From contig CAIIXF020000005.1 of assembly GCA_903813345.2 (NCBI GenBank), forward strand, positions 6,103,375 to 6,167,374: a DNA stretch of 64,000 nt, written 5' to 3'. A program made the position numbers and the translations under genes. This stretch comes from Owenia fusiformis. Taxonomy: Eukaryota; Annelida; Polychaeta; Sabellida; Oweniidae. The notes beneath the pieces are model-generated. The model made no database searches, was not told the origin of the DNA, and was given only the letters and a program-made list of their open reading frames with translations. Every line of letters begins with the position of its first letter. The stretch's first letter is position 1. This document shows, piece after piece, positions 12,650 to 25,300 of this stretch.

Positions 12650-14350
12650 TCCAAGATTATATTTTTTCGCACTAACCTTTTTGAAATAAATAATTTCAAT
12701 AATATTAACTTATATTTATGACCTTGCAAAAAGCACTTTGCCAAAAACGTATTTAATGGTATATATCTGCATTCCAACATTGGCTACGTGATCTGACGTT
12801 AAATGAAGTTAACCACATTAAGTTGACTCTTAGCTTGGTTCATTTTATTTAATAGTATGATACAAAATATATAAATCAAAATAAATGTCTTCAAAATGAT
12901 ATTAAAGCTATATTTTTAACCAGGAAGTAAATAACACAGGCATATCATACGTCGAAATGATGTTTCTTTACCTTGGAATTATTGGGCTGTGAATAATAGG
13001 AGACAAGGTTACCTTGCTTGTGTTCTGTTATCTTCCAGATAAATAGGCGTACATTGGATACTTTCATGATACAAAAACTAAGAAATATACATCACGTATC
13101 GAATTTTCCAAAACAGAAAAACATGTATAAATAGTAATAGTGGGCTGTATAACAAGGTTGGTCGGGGTCGGGAGCTTGGGATAATTTTATTGCTTAAATA
13201 TAACCATATCATCATCCTACATTAGAATCCACTCAGTCTAACATCAATATCTGGTGAGAAACTTGTCATTTTTGAGTTTTACCCCCCTTGACGACAAATT
13301 CTTTGGGATACTATGACAAATGCTTACAACTAAAGAGGTATTTATTTGATCATCTTCATTTTTTACATGGGTAATTAACAGGTATGTAAAAGTAAGATTT
13401 GAAAAATTCATACAAATCGGGTGATTAATCCATTCTAAAGATAATAATTCAGGTATTTTCAAGGGTCAATTTCAACATTTTCTGAATGTCGACATGAAGT
13501 AAAAATAACATTATGACCCAATGACATATTTATTGAATGTTTTTAGGCTTTAGAAAATAATTTGAGTATATAAGCTAAAATAACAACATAAGAATTGTAC
13601 CATATCAATAATTCTTCATCGCCATCCAGGCACAAATAACCCCCCTTCCATTTTCGAATATAAAGGTCTATGCCTGAAACTTTCTCAAATAGCTATATTT
13701 CAGAAACTATTACAGCCTACATTCCAAAATTTCTCATGTTGATTATACACATCATACTCCGCATATTATACATATAATTGAAGTCTTAACACTTTTTTGA
13801 GGGTGTAGCTAATAATAATAGTATATTTATTAGACATCTTAGAAATCAAAATATATGTCATAGAAGGTTGTCACAACACTACAAGAGCGATGTTTTGGAT
13901 TGTCATCATTTTTGAGAATATTCCAAAAACATATTTATATTATGCAATAATCACCTATTTTCATTTTACATAATAAAAATATATTATCCAGCTAGTTTTA
14001 ATGATTTCAGTATATGCATTTAATTCTGAGATGCATTTAGGTTTGATATCCATGAAGTAATCGTTTCTTTTTTGTTTGTAATTAAGTTCACAAGCATAAA
14101 ACTATAAGCATTAAATCTGTATGCTTTAGGATATACATAATCAATACCGATGACTAAACATTCAATTGACAACATTCAGTCAATATGCTTGACAACATTC
14201 AATAATGATTAATTTGTTCGACCAATATGTTTTCGATTTAACTTCACCAATACACGTTGCTTGAGTATTCACTTCAACATTCGCTTCAAGCAGTTGATCA
14301 TTGTTAGTTCTCAACATCACCTGAAAAAGTTTCATCTATGAAATTGTTGA
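12650..14350. other. Upstream flank of copy A; no gene seen
   Basis: AT-rich sequence between the copy A 5' UTR exon and the remnant near 14.4 kb. The first few hundred bases resemble the region right of 37340 upstream of copy B, so the promoter region was probably duplicated too. No exon, RNA or clear repeat was found in the rest. Confidence 0.5.
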
Positions 14351-14389
14351 CTTCATTATTTGTCATATCATCAATTTCGTCATCTGATT

Positions 14390-14694
14390 CTTCGTTATAA
14401 ATGTCTACCAACTCTACTCTAGAAAAATGGCATTTGGATTTTCAGCCCATTGTATATCAAGTTCGCCATTTTCTAGGATCCATCCATTTTCTGCTGGAGA
14501 AAGTATATCCATTTGGGGTTTGTGAAACTGCTTCCATATGTAAGCTTGGTAGTTACATCTTTTACAATGTTGAACAAGGGATGACCTGCATGGAGGAAAG
14601 AGACTGATGTCTGTCCCATCATAGTTGTTGATAAAGGCCTACAGGTCCGATTCCCCCTGGTAGCATTAACATTGGTCTCGTGTATGTCATACAA
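14390..14694 (-). pseudogene. Short unrecognised coding remnant
   Basis: The minus strand reads GNRTCRPLSTTMMGQTSVSF, LFNIVKDVTTKLTYGSSF and YFLQQKMDGS up to a stop at 14473. After a frame change it reads an acidic stretch (ELVDIYNEESDDEIDDMTNN). It looks like the end of a decayed transposon protein. I cannot name the family. Confidence 0.3.
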
Positions 14695-14727
14695 TTAATA
14701 TTTGAAACACAATTTATAACTTAATTT

Positions 14728-14840
14728 AGCTGTCATTCACCATTTGATAAGCAGTAAAAAATTAATTTGCTCCATGGGTGACAAATTATTTCAAGTGTCC
14801 TGGTGAATGTCGAGTCTCACATCATACGAATGTAAAAAAA
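14728..14840. repeat. Half copy of the 15419-15683 MITE
   Basis: Shares TCCTGGTGAATGTCGAGTCT and the CATTCACCATTT...AAGCAGTAAAAAA stretch with the right half of the MITE at 15546-15655. Confidence 0.7.
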
Positions 14841-14949
14841 AGAAAAGAATCCAAACTTCCTTTACAAAAGGCTCATTCATTTTCACTCATACAGTTCCGT
14901 TTTCACCCATAGTTCCGTTGAACCTGTTCGTCTAATATTCCTTATACTG

Positions 14950-15747
14950 TACAAATAAAATCACTGTAAAATTATGACACTAAATATTACCTTGAACAGG
15001 TAATTTGCAGTCGCATCCCGGTCCCTATTGGCGCTAATTTTTTTAGTTTATGTTTTATTTATTTCATAATAATAATCAAAAAATAAATACGGGGCCTGCG
15101 CCGAAGCATTATTGGCCTTGTTGGTTACAATGGTAAAAATACAATGCTAAAATGTTACAATACAAATATGATAGATATAAAAAATAGATATAATATATTC
15201 TGATAAGAAATAATCACGAAAATTCGAAGACAGGGCAGAGATAAATGTGGACTATGTCTTGACTTCCTTGACAATAGAGTATAAAAAATCCGCAGTAAGT
15301 TCAATAGCCTTCTTGTTTGTAATGGAGTCAAGAGAGGAATCAACAAAAAAGTAAAAAGCTAAGGCTACCATGTCTTCCTGTTTTCTATGATTAAATGAGT
15401 TTAAATTAAACTCACCCTATATCACCCCATGCAGACATATCGACTAAAATTACATTCGGATGATGTGAGACTCGACATTCACCAGGAAACTTGAAATAAT
15501 TTGTCACCCATGGCCATGGAGCCATGTACCTAAAGAACTCGATGTGACTGTCATTCACCATTTATAAAGCAGTAAAAAAGTAATTTGCATCGTGGGTGGC
15601 AAATCTTTTCTAACTTCCTGGTGAATGTCGAGTCTCGCATCATACGGATGTAATTTTAGATCTGTCTGCATGGGGTGTATATAAAGAGTTGAATACATAT
15701 CTATATTAGATATTTTTCTCTTCCAAATGTTTCATGGTTTTGACCAA
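14950..15747 (-). other. Likely 3' UTR and downstream flank of copy B
   Basis: Follows the stop codon at 15748 on the minus strand. It contains the 15419-15683 MITE. A candidate AATAAA polyadenylation signal (plus-strand TTTATT) occurs near 15055-15062. The true cleavage site is unknown. Confidence 0.4.
15419..15683. mobile_element. 265-bp MITE downstream of copy B stop codon
   Basis: The ends ATATCACCCCATGCAGACAT and the inverted TCTGCATGGGGTGTATAT form long inverted repeats that include GACTCGACATTCACCAGGA. One half of a related copy lies at about 14728-14840. It falls within the likely 3' UTR or downstream flank of copy B. Confidence 0.7.
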
Positions 15748-16309
15748 CTATACACGATGGAGTATTTTGTCTCTCGATGGGTAGAACATGTGCACTGAAC
15801 TGGGTACCGATAGAACACTGACATTAGGAGTGGACCCCTCATCATGTTCGTCAAATCCAATGTTTAGATATTCACTCCCCATTTCATATTCAGTGTTCAA
15901 AGAAACGTCGTAAGTTGGCGAGGCCCTTCGTGGATAAGGATCACGCTGGTAAGTGTGCTGTGGGTGATTATGTGGCGGAAGACTTGAACCAGCATTCGGT
16001 TGGTTTGGAAGATTGGTTGTCTGTAAGCCGTTGGGAACATTATGGTCGTGTTGATTCTTACGTTGCCTTCTTTTGTGGATTACGACTACAATCACCACCA
16101 CCACGATGATCAAAATAACTCCTAATGCTCCGAATCCACCAGCGTACGCTGCAGTATCAATGACTTCACTTGGTGAACCAACCATTTCACAAACATCACT
16201 GTTACCATCAATTGAACACTTTGAATAGACACAACGCCCCTTTGAATCATCTCCGTAGTCTGATCTGTTTGACCTGCACCATGTACAGAACCCAGAATCG
16301 AGGCAATCA
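15748..16309 (-). CDS. Copy B last exon: Cys-rich stalk, transmembrane helix, cytoplasmic tail
   Basis: Opens with a cysteine-rich stretch (DCLDSGFCTWCRSNRSDYGD), followed by a glycine/alanine lead and a long aliphatic helix (VILIIVVVVIVVVI) ending in a basic stop-transfer HKRRQRK. It ends with a tail of about 100 residues rich in Pro, Asn and Tyr. The stop codon is at 15748-15750. This type I membrane topology matches CACHD1. The tail contains several tyrosines (YDVSLNTEYEMGSEYLN) that could be signalling sites, but no motif is certain. Confidence 0.87.
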
Positions 16310-19300
16310 CTAAAACGAAAGTTTTCTTTACAATTTTATGATTGGAGTGTGTGTCACGATATGTATTCTATTATATTAGGCTTTATAGCATCTACCTTTT
16401 ACTTATTACTTTATTGGGTATTTTACATTATACTGAGAATATAGGCTGCACTTTTGAACTACCCGTGGCGCAATACATCCAAACGCAAAAATAAATAATT
16501 AGGGTTAATTAGCAAAGTAAAATGTAGAGAAAATGATGGTCTCAGCTAAAAGTACTCGTTATCATGTAATGTCTAAAGAGTGTAAGAAAAAATCATTCAT
16601 TGACTTACAAAAATGTTTTCTTTTGAGGACATTCGACATCGAAACATGGTTCATATGATGCCACTGCTTCTTCATCAAGGTGAGCTTTACTCTCATATTT
16701 AGGGGGATCTGGGGAGCAGGTCTGATATGTGTCACTACAATAAATAAGATGAAATTAACACATTTAACTCCCTGGTCTACTATTAACGTTGCTTGAAGTT
16801 TCTTTGTTGTTTGGATTTGTTTGATGAAATATTTCACACACTAATCTTTGAAATAACAAAAAACAGTTTCTCAAATGAGAAACTGTTACAATTGTTACAA
16901 TTGATACAACATTTTTTATCTAGTAATTCCATGTTATGCCTTTTTCAAAGAGTCTTACTAGAACCCAGGTTTTATTTCAGGCTTTCTCGAAAATAAATGA
17001 AAATGAGTTTTTCAAAATGCATATTCAGTGCGTAACAAACCTTTCTTTTGGGAATTTGTTGTTGCAGAAGTCAAACGCTGCCTTGGAGAAACAAGGGCAT
17101 TCACATTTATCAGCAGTTTCGTCCTCATGTTGGCACTCATAATTAGTGCTGGTATAGATGTTTCCCTATAATCCACATTTTAAACAACTTATTTTGAAAA
17201 AATTATATTATACTGGTAATCATCTGACTGTCATCATAAAAAGTTCAATATTTTCTAAACTAGAAACTAGATGACTTCAAAACCTACTGATGTTTCATTT
17301 TCTTTTGGTCATGTATCCTTAACGTGGTAGAGATTTGGCCATTATGCCTGCATTCAATTTTAAAACATGAATTTATGTAGATTATGGGCCTTTGCGGCCT
17401 TTAATGGATGCAGACATGGAGCAATCGCTTTTGAATCAAAACATATAAAAATGAACACATAGACTAAATTGAAATGAATATTCCTTAACATAAACAAACT
17501 CTTCTGAGGCCAAAACACATTTGTATTACCTTGGAACAAGCGCAGCTTGATTGAGTATCTTCCGTTTCATCCGATCCAGTTGTTTCATCCGTCGATAATT
17601 TAACGCCAAGGAATGCATTTGTGCCTCTTAGTTTATACAGTTCAAATGATTTTGAGCGAATCATCTGCAACAGTGATAATGATGATGCATAAGATAACAT
17701 AATGGAATAACAGGGGTGACAATAGTACAATAACATCATTTCGAAGGGCAATATAGTGAAATATTGGACCGAGGGCCGAAGGCCCAAGTTCCAATATTTC
17801 ACTATATTGCTCACTAATAAATGACGTTATTAGTAGTTAATGACCAGGACTGAAACAACAAGAAAATCTTACGCACTGAGCGATATCTAATTTCCAGGGG
17901 AAAATTGCCGGTCATTAATTGCATTCTTGACCGGCAATATGGACCACCACTATGACGTCACATATTGCTCAGGTCGATATAGTAAAATGAATGCCTTCTA
18001 AAGTAGCACTGAAACCCCTAGAACTGGTCCGGCAAGGTGGTAATAATACGGAATAATGAAAAAAAAGAAATATGGACTAGGAGATTCCGATATTAAATAT
18101 GGAATATGATCACGATGGTCTAAAAATATAAATATAACGATCAACAGTTCGGCTAAGCTTTAGCATGAGTACACGTAATTGTGAAATCTCAAAAATAGAA
18201 TATCACCACAAACTCAAAATATTTATGAACAGAGAAAATGGATGTACCTCAGCTGAAATAAAATCAACAATCCATGTTCTGTAGTCTTTCAACTTTTCAA
18301 AGTTTATGCACGCCCGTCTCGACATATGGTAGTTTTTAATCAAGTGTTTAGCGATTTCAGGTTCCTACAAAAAATTCAAGTACATACTCATACTCATTTA
18401 AAATTAGACTAATGATGAAAGAAGTATTATAAATGTATTTCATACGGTTCCTGAATTTATTATATGAGGATGACCAGCATAACATCTTTTAGATTCACGT
18501 ATACGTGCAAATAACGCTCATTTTCAATTTCAATTCTTCATTACAAGTTATTAAAACTTTAAAAAACAAGTTATTAAAACTTTAACAATTTTTATTGAAA
18601 GGTGTGCAAGTGTAGGTTTTCAACCATCTTATCCATTATCTTGTATCATTATTTAATTTATTTTTTCTATTTATTTCTGACCAACTTGTTTACTCGTGGC
18701 TTATAATGCAGTTCTGCAAAGCCGTAGACATGTGTATGTTATATGTTAGTTCGATATGGAAATAAATGATCAATAAAAAAATTACACGTTATTAAGTTGT
18801 ATTAGTAACACACCTTAATCGTTACATGGAGTCCCTCTATCTGTTGATCTTTATTAGAACAGTTGACGAAATCCCTGTGCATGACAATAAACCCACTGTT
18901 ATCCATTATAAAGCAGCTGGAATAAATATGCGATTGACAATTAGAAAAAAACACCAATTTCCATTCTGATACTCATGGCATCTTTCTATTTCACCTGAAA
19001 CATGCTCTAATATTATGAGGCATATTCTGTGATCTCAGGGCTGTGAAGAAATGAGATGCCATTGTTTATCATGATGACTAGTTACCCATTTTTATGACTT
19101 TGTCACAACGAATATGACAGCGAATAGGTGCAAGTTCTCTCCAAAAATAATAAACCATTTCAAAATTATATGCACACCCGATGGCCATCTTTAGAGTATG
19201 TGTACATCATTAAATATTGAGGCTGATTTTCAATAAACCGATGATGAAAATTTCCAGGTAAACAGCTTTCAATGCTTCTATAGGTGGTCCTATCAAAGTT

Positions 19301-22300
19301 TGGTCCTACTCTCTATTGATTTATATGGTGACCTAATTACAATTATTTTCCTTAGTATTTATACACAATCAGGGCCAGTAAGGGCCGTAAGGAAAGGGGA
19401 CCATATTCCAAAGGGGACCATAATTTCTTTTACACCGGTGCTTTGTTTGTAAGCTTCAAACTCCCCTACGCTTCAGCTACCTATTACAACAATATAATCT
19501 CACCTGTAACGCTCCTCATCACACTTCGGGTATCTTTTTATGATAAAGTTGTAGAATTGTCTGATGCTGAAATCAATTCCCGCAACACCAAACACTGGAT
19601 CACTGATCAGATGTTGTCTAGTGAATAAAAACCATTTATTAGTGGAATACTATGATATGGAATTAAATATAATGTAAATGGAATGGATAAGCACAATGCT
19701 ATTGCAAACTAATGTACCGTATTTGTTGGATGCCTTTATTTTTTAAAAACCTATAGCGGAAATATTTCAAGGCTTTAAGTAAAAATACCTACCTGCCAAC
19801 AGATAAAGACTTGCTCAATGTTATTTCGTATCCTTTGTTGTGCTTGTCTTTGTGGGGGAACGAAATTGTTAACTGTTTTCTGTTGGCCAATGCTCGAAGA
19901 TACCTAGGCAATATCATACCAATTCTAATATAAATATAAATTCTTATGTATCGACTTAAAAACAATTTATAATTTCAAAATTAATTGGACGTGATGAATA
20001 ACGATTTTAAAAGAAGTCAGATTGTATTATTCCCATTTGAACTGTATGATCGATTGGCCTCTTCTTAAGTGAATGCGACTCAACGGATTCCATTTTTGTT
20101 TTTAATATCCTATATGATATTATAAATATTTTGTATAATCTATACTTAATAAAATAAAAGATGTATGAAGTTGTAAGAGTATTAACGTACGCAATAGCAT
20201 TTTCAGGTTCATATTTAAGGTAATGAGAAAGGGGTTCTTTACTAGGGCTTTATTTAATCATAGCATCTACTAAAGTGCATTTGAAGTAAAGAATCACCAA
20301 ATTGAATGCTTACCACGGTTGTTCCGTAGGATCGTATGTTTGTTCCCTAGTGACGCCAGGTTTAGTTATTATTATGCCATGCGAAGTCGCAATATAACGT
20401 CTGATTGTAGATTCGTCATCTTGGGATATCCAAAATGAGTCTATGCCATCGAGAACCGATACTATACTGCGGATATTTTCCTACAGTATAATATTTTTTG
20501 AAAATCTTTGAATAAATATTAAACTTCAACTTAATCATGGGCTTTCAACTAGAAACACTTTCGTAAATCAAAATCAATTTTCGGTAAGGTAAATATTAAA
20601 TGAGCCCGATGAATTATGTCTATATAGAAATATTGTAACTAGAACAATTTTATTTGTACTTTTGAAAATTCCAAGCAACCAACAGTCACACTCTTAATAT
20701 CCCATTCATATTCCTAATTTTACAAACCTTTGACTCTATAATTTTATTGAGTTTAGTGAGAATTCGAGCCAGTGCTAAAGTGCTCGAAATTTTAGATTTT
20801 TTTAAATACAAGGTACACGAGGGTTGTAAATCACACATGATATTACAACTTGCACCATATACTAACTGGAAAATGCAGACAGATATGAGAGGATACCATT
20901 TCCGTAATAGTCCTGATTGCATAAAAGTGTAAAATTGTAAAACAAATTACAAATGTCAAGCAATTAATTCAGAACTTGATTTGGCAATGCAAGTGTTTTT
21001 CAGTATATATGTATATGTATGTATATATGTACATGTATATAGTAGTACTTATTCAACACGGGCGATTGAAATATATATATCGCCCGTGTTGAATAAGTCC
21101 TACAATAATCTCAGCAATGTGCAAAGTAACAAGTAAAATGGTATGAAGGTATTTAATATGTCAGCGCAAGTGCAAATGATAAATATCAGAAATGCTTACA
21201 GAATCCGGCAAGAAAAAGAAAACACCAGTATTAAGGAAAATATAAACCCCAGCCATCCCGAAACATAATCCAACATGGAAAGAATCAGTGTGTAATACCT
21301 CCTCCCCCATTCAAGTATCAATATCAAAACCCGAGACCATAACACCAAGGGACATTTTATAAATACCGAAATCATTAAAACACATGAAGAATAAATTCAA
21401 ATTTTATAGCCAATACTAAAAATATCAAAAATAGTTGTAATTGATATTCTAGTATTCATACAAGATAGAGCATCCAGTCTCAAAAGATGCAAGGCAGACC
21501 TGGGAACAGACATATCACAGGATCGACATCAATGAAATGCACAAAGAAATGATTAGAAAGTCCCTCTTAATCTGCTTTGTAAATTCATTATGTATTTCTG
21601 GAGTTGTATAATCTAATAACATTTTCAAATAAACTTCTTTTTAGTTTGGCTTTTAATAGGTGAACAGTTTGATCGAATACTAGTTATTCTCATGTTATTT
21701 CACCTATTGGACAAATTTCTAAAAATACCAACCTTTAAAGTATCGAATGGCTCTTCATTTTTCCCTTCCATATACTCGATGATTTTGTCAACTGTTGATT
21801 TTGTCTCTGGGAATGTTACGAATCTTATCGGATTTGTGAACGCCTTTGCAGCAAGGAAAGTTGATGGCATATCTATAATAGTGGATGGCGAAATTGTAAC
21901 TCACATCAACAAGAGCAAAAAAGCAATAAAAATGTGATAAACTTTTCAAAATGCTCCTCTTTTATGACTATATGGGGGAAATATCCATATAGGATGGATA
22001 TCAGACAATTGTTTTTGGTTTTCTAAATCACTTTCAAAACAAGGCATAGTTATAGTATAGCCACTGATATAACATAATTCTCGTAGAGACCGAGAGGCTA
22101 GTTCTAAACTTTTAATTATAACTTAAGACAATTTAGTTACTCAATTTTGATTGAAGGAAGACCAAGGTCATTGAAATGTTTAGTATTGTCAAGTTACCTT
22201 TGGTTACTATAGAGTCATATTGCCTGCACATCTTGGGATCTTGGATGAGGTCAGTTCTATGGTATACAAATCCGGAGACCACATCGTTGTTTGCAATTGA

Positions 22301-25300
22301 AAATACTGTGCCATTCACAGGTATTACAACACAAATGGTAAAATTTGTTCTTTCGATCTAAAACAAAAATTCAATTTTTTGGGGTTTGTTACAAATTATA
22401 TTAATGTGTATGTTTACTTCAATGAGTTTGGCAGGGGACATAATCGTATGCTTATTTAATCTTTTTGCTGCGAATAGTCTTCTGAGAGGAAGTTGATGTT
22501 TTATATGAATTGATATAGTTAATATTAGTTTTTAGATATTGATTAATATAATTTATGTTAGAGTTGATGGTTAATTTGATTCCTGCGGGCTTCTTTATTG
22601 TCAATATTTTGTATTACATTTTCTCATTACCCTTTCCCATGAATATTCGGCCTTCTCCATTTTTACTTCGTAGACTCCTTCCATTGAACTTGCTCCTCGA
22701 GGAAACACACGGCCAGATTCTATAATCCTTTTCCCAGAGGTGCCACGTTTCATTTCCTCAATGATTCCTTCTTTGGCAGCTGTCCTCTCCAAATTACTAA
22801 TAGGGACGAACAATATATCGTTTTTCACTACGGATGGTCTTGGTAATGATGGATGCACAATTGTTCGACCTTTATTGTCTATCATAAATGCATATGCTTG
22901 ATCACCATCACTGAAATACGTGATGTCTGTTAACAGATCCGACATTGTCATATCAACACAAGCCACGCCTTTGATAATACCTTTGTGATGTACCGGTAAA
23001 CATATCGATGTTACAAGACCTAAAAATGCATACTGTTTAAAAATACAACTTTGTTAGTGCAATGGTCAAATAGAATGAACAAAAAGAATGACATGGATTC
23101 AACTAATTACAATGTCAAAGAACAGAGTCAAGAGGCCCTCTTCTGAAAGACACCTCTCTGCTGGAGCCAATGTAATACATGTCACAACTTTAGTTGCTTC
23201 AACGTTATCTAAGTGCACCCATTCGTTTTCTTTATGTGAGAGACAACACTTATTGCATCATTTGTAAATGGAAAAATATAATTACCTAAGCCTAATGCAT
23301 CTACGTATGGTGTTGCAATTATTGGTGAATCATACGTAGACCTGCTGAAATACTGGTAATATGAGGACATCGTCTGTCGAAGATTTGAAGCGTCTTCCAC
23401 AACAGTAAAAGTGCCTTCCTTAAAATGAAATGATATGGTAATCAACCACATGTTTTAATATACTGTAAAAACTTTTTTGTTTCTCCTTCATGCTTACATA
23501 AAATAAGGTGTTGGGAATAAATATGAGAAGATAACGTATCGAGTACATGGAATAAATGATAAATATTTATCATGGATGAAACCACTCAGCTGTTTGTATA
23601 AATCAACAATAAAATACTCACTCTAACTTTTCCATGTGTTTCATCTCTCATTGTTTGATTGGCCATTGCTGTCAAAATTTGTTGTGTGCTTTCATCCTTG
23701 GCAATTACTGAAATATATGGCTCGAAATGAACTAGCACTGGGGGGTATCGTGATGCAACAACACCGTGTTGTTGCATCAAGATGGCCAGACTTCCGGTGA
23801 TAGATTTTCGTACGATATTTTGTTTTCCCAATTTAAACCCATTTCTAGGACGGGTTGCTCAATAATCATACACGTGCAGTTAGCCCATGATCTATATTTA
23901 AAAAAACTCTCATTAGTATGCATGTAGCATCATCAAGAAGCGAGAAATTCGCCGTTTTAATTCCTCACTATTGATGCAACAACACCACTCTGTCTATCAT
24001 CGATGATGCAACAACACCAATGTGCTGATGCAAAAACGCCAATATAATGTATCATTGAATATCAAGCGAAACTGTTTCACGTTCTGTTTATCTCGTAGGT
24101 GTTGGTCGGGACATGAATAAAACGCGTGAGTGCGTGGTTCATGAATGAAACGTATTTTGTTTGGTTCCTTAATGTATTTGTCTTTATGTTATCAAAGTTA
24201 AAAGGATATACAAGGTAAACTAAATACATAGGCTAAGTATTGAATCCCCGGGAGCCAACCTCATTGATATTGTATCTGAAAAATAAAGATTATTCATTTT
24301 CTAAATTAAATCCCCTTGATTTACCGTATCGTATGGAAATTGTTTACAAAGAACTAATATAACTAGACTTTGGAAATTGAACAAGTTCAATTTCAGACTC
24401 CAGATTTGGACTTTTTTAAGCCGAGTCATCCAGAAAAAGATGGATGGATGGATGAAATAGGAAGGAGGGATAGGACAGAATAGGATGGAACGATAGGAGA
24501 GAATAGAGAAGAAAGATAGGATAGAATAGCAAGGAAGGATAAGATAGGAAGGATAGGAAGGAAAGGATATGAAGGAATGGAAGGAAAGGATAGGAAGGAT
24601 AGATAGATAGGAAGGAAAGGATATGAAGGATAGATAGGAAGGAACGGATAGGGATAAAAGGGATAGGATAGGAAGGATAGGATAGAATAAGAAGGAACGA
24701 TAGGATAGAATAGTAGGATAGGATAGGATAGGATAGGAAGGATGGATGGAAGGATGGATGGATTTTTCGACATTTTCTTGGCTACCCTTGACTTTCTATC
24801 AGGATACCATCAGATCGATTTTTCTCGAAATTTCAAAACGCCATAATTTTCGAACCGGAAGTCGGATCGTAATTTGGTTTGCAGATTCTGATTCCTGAGA
24901 AAATTCTATTCTTCATTCATAACTCAAACGTTAAATTTGGTGAATTTTTTATTTTGACCTACTTTTTGGACACCATATCTCAAAAGTGGGTTAAAATACT
25001 TTCTGACGGCAAAGGGCTAACACTATTAGTACACTCTTGGCTACATGTATACACAATTTCGAAGAATATAATTGAAGTGTAGTGTCAGAATCACAAAAAT
25101 AAGGAAAACTTTTGAATTTGACCTAGATTTTGACCTAGACATTTTTGTTTCTAAATTTTGAAGCTAGATTGCTTTTGAGGTACCCTTCATTTAAAGGCTT
25201 TCATTAAATTAAGCTGTACTCGGTCGTATAATAGTATATATGTCGTATTTTACACTTCAAAAAAATATTTTTTCCCTTTGACTTAACATGGGGCACCAAA

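Noticed and set aside
24426-24773. Long minus-strand open frames rich in Leu-Ser-Tyr-Pro (also at 48760, 50521, 52420, 61232)
   Set aside because: They are translations of the GGATA-type microsatellite in a stop-free frame, not proteins.
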